Part shown: in pieces, positions 7,424 through 14,349 of the stretch
Layout of the letters: every line of letters starts with the position of its first letter
Position numbering within the stretch: the stretch's first letter is position 1
Assembly (NCBI GenBank): GCA_030639705.1
Contig: DAOWKX010000086.1
Coordinates: 1-14,431, forward strand
Direction: 5' to 3'
DNA: 14,431 bases
Source of the DNA: Candidatus Aminicenantota bacterium
GTDB taxonomy: Bacteria > Acidobacteriota > Aminicenantia > UBA2199
Notes under the pieces: model-generated
What the model saw: only the letters and a program-made list of their open reading frames with translations
Database searches by the model: none
What the model was told of the DNA's origin: nothing
Translations under genes and position numbers: made by a program

Positions 7424-8372
7424 TTTGATCTCCTTTGGTGGCAAAATAGGGGAAAAACAGGTTTTTATGGTTTATCTTGATGTTAATATTGTTTTTTAAT
7501 TTAGCTAAATACGCCTCATAAGCAGATTTGAATTTTTCAGATAGAATATTGCTTTTTATATCTTCTTTGACTGCTGATAAAAACATCATTCTTTTCTTTC
7601 TCTTTTTGGTGACCTTAAATATATGATATCCATATGGTGTTTCAACAACTGGGCTGATTTCATTTATTTTTAATGAAAAAACCATGTCTTCCATATCTTT
7701 GGGTAGAGTACCCCGTTCGAAATATCCCATCAAGCCCTTATGCTTTGCATCCGGTGATTCTGATTCTTTGCTGGCTGTTTCCTCAAATTTATTGGGAAAA
7801 TTTTTCAGCACTCCGCTTATTTGGGTGGATTTTTCTTTATTTTTCACAAAAATTTGATATAGAAGGACTTCATCATTTTTTCTGAATTGTTCCTTGTTAT
7901 CGTTATAGTAATCTCGAATTTCCTTATCAGTCACTTTAATTTCTTGATAGATTTTGAAGTACAGGTACTTTTGGGTTTTTAATTTTTCATTGAAATGTCT
8001 TGATTTGAGTTTAGTCTCGATTTGAAGTGTTTCCATGAAATCTTTTGTTTCAATTTTATCAAGATTGATTTTATCTTTTTCGATTTCATACAGAATTACT
8101 TCTTGTTCGATAAAAATGTCAAATAAACGGGAAAGTAAATTATGATTATTATAAGATGATGCGATATCAGGATACTGATTTTTAATAAATTCTTTTAAAT
8201 TCGAATTGGTGAAGTGTTTATTGCCAACAACAAGAATCTCCTGGGTATCCACCTGTAATGAAGGGGTGTCCCTTTTATCCAGATCTCCTTTTTCAGTCGA
8301 GGCAGAATGATCTGAACAACACCATTGAAAAAGAACAAGTGTAATCAATCCAAAATAAAAGATAAGTTTCAT
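7410..8372 (-). CDS. PpiC-type peptidyl-prolyl isomerase family protein, possible lipoprotein
   Basis: The 320-residue protein starts with a hydrophobic signal peptide ending F-Q-W-C-C-S. Cys18 or Cys19 could be lipidated, but the residues before them do not fit the usual lipobox well. An N-terminal helical region (about 45-160) contains the motif V-V-G-N-K-H-F-T, similar in style to SurA/PrsA N-domains. The parvulin domain spans about 168-256, with G-L-M-G-Y-F-E-R-G-T-L-P and V-V-E-T-P-Y-G-Y-H-I-F-K-V as clear family marks. The His normally near the start of the domain is Gln173, while the second His (H250) is kept. It probably acts on exported proteins at a membrane surface together with the SurA-like protein encoded next. 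There is no Shine-Dalgarno sequence before ATG 8372; a near-consensus promoter lies immediately upstream. Confidence 0.85.
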   Translation of the reverse strand: MKLIFYFGLITLVLFQWCCSDHSASTEKGDLDKRDTPSLQVDTQEILVVGNKHFTNSNLKEFIKNQYPDIASSYNNHNLLSRLFDIFIEQEVILYEIEKDKINLDKIETKDFMETLQIETKLKSRHFNEKLKTQKYLYFKIYQEIKVTDKEIRDYYNDNKEQFRKNDEVLLYQIFVKNKEKSTQISGVLKNFPNKFEETASKESESPDAKHKGLMGYFERGTLPKDMEDMVFSLKINEISPVVETPYGYHIFKVTKKRKKRMMFLSAVKEDIKSNILSEKFKSAYEAYLAKLKNNINIKINHKNLFFPYFATKGDQNEKI

Positions 8373-8386
8373 GGTTTGTGTTGGTT

Positions 8387-8415
8387 ATTATATAATAGAT
8401 TCCTTCTGGTTTCAA
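8387..8415 (-). promoter_or_regulatory. Sigma-70-type promoter for the PpiC/SurA gene pair
   Basis: Reading the minus strand, TTGAAA (8415-8410) and TATAAT (8392-8387) are separated by exactly 17 nt. The -10 ends 14 nt before ATG 8372, so the expected transcript would carry only about 8 nt before the start codon. This fits the absence of a Shine-Dalgarno sequence there. Confidence 0.7.
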
Positions 8416-8424
8416 TTGGTTTCA
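8407..8424. repeat. Direct repeat TGGTTTCA x2 over the -35 region
   Basis: TGGTTTCA occurs at 8407-8414 and 8417-8424, one helical turn (10 bp) apart. The first copy overlaps the -35 element of the PpiC/SurA promoter. It could be a regulator-binding site, but two 8-mers in AT-rich DNA may be chance. Confidence 0.35.
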
Positions 8425-8447
8425 TGGAAGAAATTTCATTGCTTTTT

Positions 8448-9398
8448 TTATTTGGAAAATTTTTTCTTTTGTATTTCAGATTGCATATATTTACTGAACA
8501 ACAGAGGCAGAATGGAGTTCACTGTGATGAGGTTCCGGGTAACAGGGTGATGAAATTCCACTCTTGTTGCGTGGAGAGCCAGGCGTTCGAAACTGTGAAG
8601 CTTACCGTAAATCGGATCTCCCAGAATTGGATTTCCATAGTGAGAGAGATGTACCCGGAGCTGGTGGGTTCGCCCGGTTAGAGGGGTCAATCGGATATAA
8701 GAAAAATCATTGAATTCCAGAAGAACCGAATATTCTGTTACTGCTTTTCTCGATTTTTCATTGTTTTCTTGATAGGGCACAGTAAATTTTTTTCTGTCTT
8801 TTCGATGTCGGACAATAGGTGAATCAATCGTACCGTTTTTATACCTCATCTTTCCAGATATTAATGCCAGGTACTCTTTTTTTATCTCTCTTTTTTTAAA
8901 TCTTTTTTGCATTTGTTTCATGGTAGATTGATCTTTTGCCAGAATTAAAATACCGGAAGTGTCCTTATCAAGGCGATGAACTATCCCGGGCCGATCTGTG
9001 TTTTTAATCTTTTCGATCTGGGGGTAGCGGGCCTTGAATATATCTAATATGGTCTTTTGAGGTCTTCCAGCTCCGGGGTGTACTGAAATACCAGCCGGTT
9101 TATCAATGATTAAAAGATGTTCATCTTCAAATAATTTTTTCAAATGAATTTCCGTTTGATTGATTTCTTTTTCACCGATAGAATCACTGGAATCGGTATT
9201 CGGATACTCAATTTCGACAACATCATTGGCAGACACCACAATATGCTTCTTCCTCGCTGTTTTTGTGTTTATCAGAACCCGGTTTTCCTCAATCAGTTTT
9301 TTAATTTTGGACCTTGAGAGATGGGGAAATGATTCCTTTAAAAAGTGATCGATCCTGGAATATTTCTTTTTGGCTTTAAGGATTATTTTTTTGGGCAC
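8448..9398 (-). CDS. rluD: RluD-family 23S rRNA pseudouridine synthase
   Basis: The 316-residue protein has an N-terminal S4 RNA-binding domain (about 14-65, S-R-I-D-H-F-L-K-E then L-S-R-S-K-I-K-K-L-I). The RluA/RluD catalytic domain follows. H-R-L-D-K-D-T-S-G carries the catalytic Asp144, I-D-K-P-A-G-I-S-V-H-P-G lies before it, and L-T-G-R-T-H-Q-L-R-V-H-L follows later. RluD-type enzymes convert uridines of helix 69 of 23S rRNA to pseudouridine. The exact target here (RluD, RluC or another family member) is inferred from the S4 domain and length. The start is GTG 9398, because no in-frame ATG exists in the N-terminal region and an in-frame stop lies just upstream. It overlaps the end of lgt by 23 nt, so it is probably coupled to it and is the last gene of the ileS operon. 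Confidence 0.9.
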   Translation of the reverse strand: MPKKIILKAKKKYSRIDHFLKESFPHLSRSKIKKLIEENRVLINTKTARKKHIVVSANDVVEIEYPNTDSSDSIGEKEINQTEIHLKKLFEDEHLLIIDKPAGISVHPGAGRPQKTILDIFKARYPQIEKIKNTDRPGIVHRLDKDTSGILILAKDQSTMKQMQKRFKKREIKKEYLALISGKMRYKNGTIDSPIVRHRKDRKKFTVPYQENNEKSRKAVTEYSVLLEFNDFSYIRLTPLTGRTHQLRVHLSHYGNPILGDPIYGKLHSFERLALHATRVEFHHPVTRNLITVNSILPLLFSKYMQSEIQKKKFSK

Positions 9399-10188
9399 CT
9401 TTTTTTTTGTAATTCAGGAATAAAATTGTTGAAATGATAATTCCGAAAATACTTATGAGTTGTGGAACTGAAAGGCTGGTAAAGGCATGATCGATACCGC
9501 CGAAAACGTATCCCCGGTCTGTGTCGCCCCGGAAATATTCGATAAAGAATCGGATGACAGAGTAATTAAATATATAAATGGGGAAAATCAGACCATCAAT
9601 TTTTTTCTTTTTATAAACAACAATAAGTATAATAAAATTGAGAAGATTCAAAATCGATTCCATCAACTGAGTGGGATATATGGCGGTGTTGAGAGGAACG
9701 CCGGTGTGATTATGGGCATACAGGCTGGAAAACTTAAGGCCAATCAATGAATCTCCTGCAGGTCTTCCGTAACAACACCCGGCCGAAAAGCACCCCAGTC
9801 GGCCAAAAAAATGACCAAGTGCGAGAGAGGGCGCAATGATATCCCCGATGACTTTGGTGTTCAGGTTCTTCTTTTTAATATACCAGAGAGCAAATATAAT
9901 GGCGAATATCAATCCCCCGTAGAATATACCGCCTGAAGTGATTAAGGTTTTAATCTGTCCCGGATTGTTCAGATAAAATTTCATTTCAGTGATGAACAGG
10001 AAAATTTTTGCTCCTAAAAGTGCGATTATTATAATATAAAAGAATAAATCTACCATGATTTTTGAATCAATGCCTTGTTTTTTCGCCAGCCTTAAGCTAA
10101 AAAGAATTCCTGCGAGCACACCGACGGCAAAAAGAAAACCATAGGTGTGAACAGTCACTGGGCCGATTTTTATCAGAACTGGAAACAT
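9376..10188 (-). CDS. lgt: Prolipoprotein diacylglyceryl transferase
   Basis: The 270-residue integral membrane protein has about seven hydrophobic segments and the Lgt signature at 129-141 (G-R-L-G-C-F-S-A-G-C-C-Y-G). Other marks are H-T-Y-G-F near 14-18, G-G-I-F-Y-G-G-L at 86-93, Y-P-T-Q-L at 171-175 and R-F-F-I-E-Y-F-R-G-D at 213-222. Lgt moves diacylglycerol from phosphatidylglycerol to the lipobox Cys of prolipoproteins, the first step of lipoprotein maturation. Compared with E. coli Lgt, the loop His is Tyr90 and the Asn of the signature is Cys; I believe both occur in the Cys-rich Lgt subtype of several other phyla. A strong GAGGAGG ribosome-binding site (10194-10200) precedes ATG 10188. 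It lies 15 nt downstream of lspA, the gene for the next enzyme of the pathway. Confidence 0.95.
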   Translation of the reverse strand: MFPVLIKIGPVTVHTYGFLFAVGVLAGILFSLRLAKKQGIDSKIMVDLFFYIIIIALLGAKIFLFITEMKFYLNNPGQIKTLITSGGIFYGGLIFAIIFALWYIKKKNLNTKVIGDIIAPSLALGHFFGRLGCFSAGCCYGRPAGDSLIGLKFSSLYAHNHTGVPLNTAIYPTQLMESILNLLNFIILIVVYKKKKIDGLIFPIYIFNYSVIRFFIEYFRGDTDRGYVFGGIDHAFTSLSVPQLISIFGIIISTILFLNYKKKGAQKNNP

Positions 10189-10203
10189 TTCTCCCTCCTC
10201 ATT

Positions 10204-10695
10204 TTATTTAATGGAGGCACAATTTCCCCTCCAGAATGAAAAAATAAGTAGTAAAACACCGCTGGAGATACAAAAATCAGCAACATTGAAGGTAGGCCAG
10301 TGGTATTTACTGATATAGAAATCCAAAAAATCAACGACATACCCCTGGTAGAGGCGGTCGATGTTGTTTCCCAGGGCTCCGCCGGTAATTAAGGACAAAG
10401 AGGTTAGCTCCAGGATACATGAAGGATTTATTTTTACAAAATAATAGACAACGATGATTAAAGCAATAAGGGAAAGCCCGGTTATTACTTTTGGGATAAA
10501 TGAGTGGGGGGTATTTGAAAACAGTCCCCAGACCGCCCCGGAATTTTTCACATACCTGATCTGGAAAAAACCTGTTATAATATTTACTTCACTGTAAATT
10601 GTGAAGTTGATCTTAATGATTAGTTTTGAAATCTGGTCGATTACAACAATGAGTGCGATGATAAAAATATATTTTTTTTTAAGATTCAGATTCAA
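10204..10695 (-). CDS. lspA: Lipoprotein signal peptidase (signal peptidase II)
   Basis: The 163-residue protein has four hydrophobic segments and the aspartyl-protease signatures of LspA. Asp20 is in the first helix (V-I-D-Q-I-S-K) and Asn51 is in V-K-N-S-G-A-V-W-G-L. The catalytic pair is Asp122 (G-Y-V-V-D-F) and Asp140 (F-N-V-A-D-F). It cleaves the signal peptide of diacylglyceryl-modified prolipoproteins just before the lipidated Cys, acting after Lgt. The start is a TTG: AAGGAG (10703-10708) lies 7 nt before it and there is no in-frame ATG in the gene. It overlaps the 3' end of ileS by 17 nt. The ileS-lspA-lgt order is a common bacterial arrangement. Confidence 0.95.
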   Translation of the reverse strand: MNLNLKKKYIFIIALIVVIDQISKLIIKINFTIYSEVNIITGFFQIRYVKNSGAVWGLFSNTPHSFIPKVITGLSLIALIIVVYYFVKINPSCILELTSLSLITGGALGNNIDRLYQGYVVDFLDFYISKYHWPTFNVADFCISSGVLLLIFSFWRGNCASIK

Positions 10696-13462
10696 TCTTT
10701 AACTCCTTAACCACCTGGTTGCAACGAAAACAGAGATCATTGGATGTGCCTGAAGTTGCTTCTTGACCGAACCAATTCCAGCATCGAGGGCATTTTTTTC
10801 CTTTTGATTTATGAATAAATATTTGTTGGCTATCCTTTTGGAAAATATTGATTTTTGATACCGCCAGGATTTCTTTAAATAGGTCCAGGTTGTCAGATAC
10901 CAGAGAGAACATCTCAGCAGTGAGTTCCAGTGTAACTTCAGCTTCCAGAGTATCTCCAATGGTCTTCCGGTTTCGGGCATCTTCAATTTTTTTGAATATA
11001 TCATCCCGCATCCCGGAAAGCTGATCCCATTTTTTTTCATCTACCATTTTAAAATAATGTTCTTCAATTTCCGGGAATTCATGAAGATGAATGGAAACTT
11101 CTTTTCCCTTAAATGCGGGAAGGAACTCCCAGGCTTCTTCAGTTGTAAAAGACATGATTGGAGCCATTAATATCAGGGATTCCAGCAGTATTTTAAAAAT
11201 AGTGGATTGAGCAGCCCTTCTTTCCGCAGAATCTCTGGCGTTGCAATATAGATTATCTTTCATTATGTTTAAATAAAATGAACTCAGATCAATGGTGAAA
11301 AAATTTGAAATGGTGTGAAAAACAATATGATATTCATAATTTTTATAGGCTTCGATGATTTTCTTCTTTACTCGCTGTAATTTAAAAAGAATATACCGGT
11401 CAACTTCCCCCAGTTTCTCGTCACCCATATAATGCTTTTCAGGGATAAAATCTGATAAAACACCTAACATAAATCTCCAGCGGTTTCTGATGTTTCGATA
11501 GCTTTCGGTTATTTTGATCAGAAGCTCGTCTCCCAGTTTAACATCTTCTCTGTAATTTATCATCGCAACCCATAAACGTAATATTTCAGCTCCCTTCTCT
11601 TTAATGATGTCCTGGGGTTCGATGACATTTCCCAGTGATTTTGACATTGCCCGTCCTTCAAAATCAAGAGTAAAACCGTGGGTTATTACAGTTTTGTAGG
11701 GAGAGATACCTTTCGCGCTGGTTGAAACCAGAAGAGAAGAATGAAACCAGCCTCTGTACTGATCCCCTCCTTCCAGGTACATATCCGATGGGAATTGGTG
11801 CATTGGATACCTGTCCAGGATACCGAAGGAAGAGCCTGATTCAAACCATACATCCACAATGTCCAGTCCCTTTTCGAATAAATCGTTGTTGCATTTTGAA
11901 CATTTTGTTCCTTCAGGGATGAATTCTGTCTCATCTAATTCATACCAGCAGTTTGAACCCTGGGTTTTGAAAAGTTTTTCTACCCGGTTTATCACCTCAA
12001 GGCTGAGAAGTGGTTCTTTACATTTTTTACAGAAGAAGACCGGAATGGGAACTCCCCAGTCTCTCTGTCTTGAAATACACCAGTCGGGCCGGCTTTCTAC
12101 CATTTTAAAAATTCGATCTTCACCCCACTCCGGTAGCCATTTTACCTTTTTTATTTCCTTTAAGGCTTTGGCCCTCAGTTCAGATGTGTCTATTGAAATG
12201 AACCACTGTTCTGTGGCTCGAAAAATGATTGGATTTTTGCATCTCCAACAATGAGGGTAGGAGTGTTGAATTTTATCCTCATATAGCAGTCGATTTTTTT
12301 CTTTCAGATCTTGAATAATTTCAGTATTGGCTTCAAAGATATTTTTTCCCTCATATTTCCCTGCGGTTTGATCAAAAAGCCCGGCCGGGTCAACCGGAGA
12401 ATAGATATCAAGATTGTATTCCAATCCGGCCCGGTAATCCTCTTCTCCATGTCCGGGTGCAGTATGAACACACCCGGTTCCCTGATCTAAAATGACATAG
12501 TCAGTGGTAATAAGAAGTGAATCCCTGTCAAACAGGGGATGACGGATATTTAATCCTTTCAGATCTATACCTTTGAATTCTTTAATTTTTTTGGTCGGGC
12601 TTTTCAAGAGCTCACCGAGTACCGGAATGAGGCGTGAGGCTGCAATGTAATATTCGCCGTTCATTTCAAACAGCGAGTAATCGAATTGCGGGTGTACGGC
12701 TATGGCCAGATTTGCCGGTATTGTCCAGGGAGTTGTTGTCCAGATCATAACAAAAACATCCTTGCCTTTATATTCTTTTAAAATATCCGGAAACTCTTTT
12801 AAAAGAAACTTCACATAGATGGAAGATGAGGCGTGGTCTGCATATTCGACTTCGGCTTCTGCCAGCGCCGTCATACAAGAAGTACACCAGTAAACCGGTC
12901 TCTTCTTACGATATACATTTTTGTTTTTTACAAAGGATTTGAAATAATCGATCACCGTTGATTCATAAGAATAGTCAAGTGTGGTATAGGGATTGTCCCA
13001 GTCTCCGAAAACCCCAAGTCTGATGAATTCATCCTTCTGTATTTTTAGATATTTAAGGGCGTAGGCCTTACATTTCTCTCTGATTTGCAGTACCTTCATT
13101 TCAGCTTTCATTGAACCCAATTGCTGGTCAACTTTGTGTTCGATCGGAAGGCCATGACAGTCCCATCCGGGGACATATGGGGCTTGATATCCCTCCATGG
13201 ATTTGGATTTGATGACAAAATCTTTTAAGATTTTATTAAGGGCGTGGCCAAGGTGAATATTTCCATTGGCATAGGGAGGGCCGTCATGCAGGATATAAAG
13301 TGGTTTACTTTCTCTTTTCTTGAGAATTTTTTCATAAATATTAATATCCTGCCATTTTTTCAGTATCTGCGGTTCTTTCTGATTAAGCTGGGCTTTCATG
13401 GGAAAAGCGGTTTTTGGTAAGTTCAGGGTGTTTTTCCAATTCGGTTTGTTTTCTTGGGACAT
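10679..13462 (-). CDS. ileS: Isoleucyl-tRNA synthetase
   Basis: The 927-residue class Ia synthetase, close to the 938 of E. coli, charges tRNA-Ile with isoleucine. The HIGH motif is H-L-G-H at 70-73 after P-P-Y-A-N-G-N-I. The KMSKS loop reads A-M-S-K-S at 605-609. The CP1 editing domain contains T-T-T-P-W-T-I-P-A-N and G-T-G-C-V-H-T-A-P-G-H-G-E-E-D, whose last Asp is residue 342, the number of the E. coli editing Asp. Cys pairs occur in the catalytic half (C-T-S-C and two C-x-x-C near the end of the CP region). The C-terminal zinc finger has Cys 891, 894, 911 and 914. ATG 13462 has GGAG (13469-13472) 6 nt upstream. It is the first gene of the ileS-lspA-lgt-rluD operon. No T-box leader is present. 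Confidence 0.98.
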   Translation of the reverse strand: MSQENKPNWKNTLNLPKTAFPMKAQLNQKEPQILKKWQDINIYEKILKKRESKPLYILHDGPPYANGNIHLGHALNKILKDFVIKSKSMEGYQAPYVPGWDCHGLPIEHKVDQQLGSMKAEMKVLQIREKCKAYALKYLKIQKDEFIRLGVFGDWDNPYTTLDYSYESTVIDYFKSFVKNKNVYRKKRPVYWCTSCMTALAEAEVEYADHASSSIYVKFLLKEFPDILKEYKGKDVFVMIWTTTPWTIPANLAIAVHPQFDYSLFEMNGEYYIAASRLIPVLGELLKSPTKKIKEFKGIDLKGLNIRHPLFDRDSLLITTDYVILDQGTGCVHTAPGHGEEDYRAGLEYNLDIYSPVDPAGLFDQTAGKYEGKNIFEANTEIIQDLKEKNRLLYEDKIQHSYPHCWRCKNPIIFRATEQWFISIDTSELRAKALKEIKKVKWLPEWGEDRIFKMVESRPDWCISRQRDWGVPIPVFFCKKCKEPLLSLEVINRVEKLFKTQGSNCWYELDETEFIPEGTKCSKCNNDLFEKGLDIVDVWFESGSSFGILDRYPMHQFPSDMYLEGGDQYRGWFHSSLLVSTSAKGISPYKTVITHGFTLDFEGRAMSKSLGNVIEPQDIIKEKGAEILRLWVAMINYREDVKLGDELLIKITESYRNIRNRWRFMLGVLSDFIPEKHYMGDEKLGEVDRYILFKLQRVKKKIIEAYKNYEYHIVFHTISNFFTIDLSSFYLNIMKDNLYCNARDSAERRAAQSTIFKILLESLILMAPIMSFTTEEAWEFLPAFKGKEVSIHLHEFPEIEEHYFKMVDEKKWDQLSGMRDDIFKKIEDARNRKTIGDTLEAEVTLELTAEMFSLVSDNLDLFKEILAVSKINIFQKDSQQIFIHKSKGKKCPRCWNWFGQEATSGTSNDLCFRCNQVVKELKIESES
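10703..10708 (-). promoter_or_regulatory. Ribosome-binding site deciding the TTG start of lspA
   Basis: AAGGAG on the minus strand lies inside the last codons of ileS, 7 nt before the TTG at 10695. It supports a non-ATG start for lspA and initiation coupled to ileS translation. Confidence 0.8.
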
Positions 13463-13490
13463 GGCTTACTCCATAGAATAATAACCCAAT

Positions 13491-13519
13491 ATTCTCTCCT
13501 ATTTTTCCCATTTAGTCAA
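13491..13519 (-). promoter_or_regulatory. Candidate promoter of the ileS-lspA-lgt-rluD operon
   Basis: On the minus strand TTGACT (13519-13514) and GAGAAT (13496-13491) are 17 nt apart. The -35 is strong and the -10 mediocre. The predicted leader of about 22 nt contains the ileS ribosome-binding site and is too short for a T-box or other riboswitch. The remaining intergenic DNA (13520-13580) shows no convincing terminator for the sulfotransferase gene upstream, so read-through into ileS is possible. Confidence 0.5.
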
Positions 13520-13580
13520 GCATTTTCAGTGGTTTTGCCATTTAAAATTCAAAAGTGGACACCTGTTTTCAATACTTTTT

Positions 13581-14198
13581 TTAGAAGTGATAACCAAGCT
13601 CGGTAATATCCTTGGGGTAAATTCTGGCCACCTCATCAATCAACTCCTGATTGTAATAACTTTGATAATGGATATGGCAGGTGCGTTTGAGATGGCCCAG
13701 TTTTTTTTTAATTCCGATCCTGGATTGAAGCCTGTCCCAATCCTTTTTTAAATTTTCAAAGCGTCCGATAAAATCCACAGCCAGCTCGCCTTTTCGGTTC
13801 TCCATAAATTCGACCTGTTCTCTGTATATACCGAAAGGATAGTCATTGCGTTTCATCACGAATTCGCAGAACGGGAGATGTTCGGGGATTTCTCTGTGTT
13901 GCATGCGGTAAAAATACATAGAAACCAATCTGTCCCATGGGTTTCTCACAAAAGCAAATTTAAAAAATTTTCCCAGTGGTCCCAGATCATTGTTGGATTT
14001 ATTTCGGTCTTCATCAGATGTACAACCGGAGTGAATCCCCAGATGGGCATATCTTTTACAGATTGTCATCAACTCAATATGCCTATTTTCATCAGTATCC
14101 GGCGCATCATTGTACTGCATCAGTGCCCGGAAAATAGATGAACCGGCGGTTTTGGGAATGTGTATGAAAATAAAGCATTTTCCAGATGAGATAATCAC
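13581..14198 (-). CDS. Sulfotransferase family 2 protein (PAPS-dependent, carbohydrate-type)
   Basis: The 205-residue protein carries both PAPS-binding signatures of the sulfotransferase-2 family (the HNK-1/chondroitin sulfotransferase type). The 5'-phosphosulfate loop is F-I-H-I-P-K-T-A-G-S-S at 11-21 and the 3'-phosphate motif is F-A-F-V-R-N-P-W-D-R at 81-90, followed by L-V-S-M-Y-F. Such enzymes transfer sulfate from PAPS to a sugar or lipid hydroxyl. Bacterial members are often linked to surface polysaccharides or exopolymers, but no glycan or PAPS-synthesis genes are nearby. The start is a GTG at 14198; an in-frame stop lies three codons upstream and there is no well-spaced Shine-Dalgarno sequence. 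It is 118 nt upstream of ileS on the same strand and unrelated to it in function, so it may be an accessory or acquired gene. The acceptor is unknown. Confidence 0.82.
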   Translation of the reverse strand: MIISSGKCFIFIHIPKTAGSSIFRALMQYNDAPDTDENRHIELMTICKRYAHLGIHSGCTSDEDRNKSNNDLGPLGKFFKFAFVRNPWDRLVSMYFYRMQHREIPEHLPFCEFVMKRNDYPFGIYREQVEFMENRKGELAVDFIGRFENLKKDWDRLQSRIGIKKKLGHLKRTCHIHYQSYYNQELIDEVARIYPKDITELGYHF

Positions 14199-14203
14199 TT
14201 TCG

Positions 14204-14209
14204 ATTATA
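14204..14209 (-). promoter_or_regulatory. Consensus -10 box immediately before the sulfotransferase GTG
   Basis: A perfect TATAAT on the minus strand ends 5 nt before the GTG at 14198. Transcription would begin at or next to the start codon, giving a leaderless mRNA. The matching -35 (TGATCA at 14232-14227, 17-nt spacer) is weak. Confidence 0.4.
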
Positions 14210-14264
14210 TGGTCCTTCTATCAGATTGATCATCAAAGTCTAAAGATATTTATGATTAATAAAA

Positions 14265-14302
14265 AAATCAAAAAGAAATCAAAATTGATTTGATTTTCTT
14301 TT
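14265..14302. repeat. Cluster of AAATCAAA boxes (two direct, one inverted) with hairpin potential
   Basis: AAATCAAAA occurs at 14265-14273 and 14276-14284, 11 bp apart, and AAATCAAA recurs inverted at 14289-14296. The second and third copies form an imperfect stem (14271-14283 with 14289-14302, one bulged base) around loop ATTGA. The cluster overlaps the -35 of the promoter at 14285-14313. It may be an operator. Read as RNA on the plus strand, it could also be an AT-only hairpin with a T-tract. Confidence 0.45.
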
Positions 14303-14313
14303 TTTCCTATGAT
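14285..14313 (+). promoter_or_regulatory. Sigma-70-type promoter for the final lipoprotein gene
   Basis: TTGATT (14285-14290) and TATGAT (14308-14313) are separated by 17 nt. The predicted start near 14320 would give a leader of about 30 nt that includes GAAGGAGG (14335-14342) ahead of ATG 14350. Confidence 0.65.
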
Positions 14314-14349
14314 ACAACAAAACTAATGATTTTTGAAGGAGGAAAAAAC

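Noticed and set aside
8325..8681. 118-codon open frame on the plus strand across the rluD 3' end
   Set aside because: It runs antisense to the conserved end of rluD and the start of the PpiC gene, with no protein-like features.
11859..12254. 131-codon open frame on the plus strand inside ileS
   Set aside because: It is antisense to a fully conserved synthetase, with no ribosome-binding site or recognisable protein. It is a shadow of the real gene.
13463..13580. Possible T-box or other leader RNA before ileS
   Set aside because: The gap is 118 nt, the predicted leader is about 22 nt, and no T-box sequence or stem-antiterminator arrangement is visible.
13548..13580. AAAAGTGGACACC and a facing ACTTTT looked like the end of an insertion sequence or a terminator
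   Set aside because: There is no transposase fragment or second end, the arms are only about 6 bp, and the 17-nt loop makes a poor terminator.
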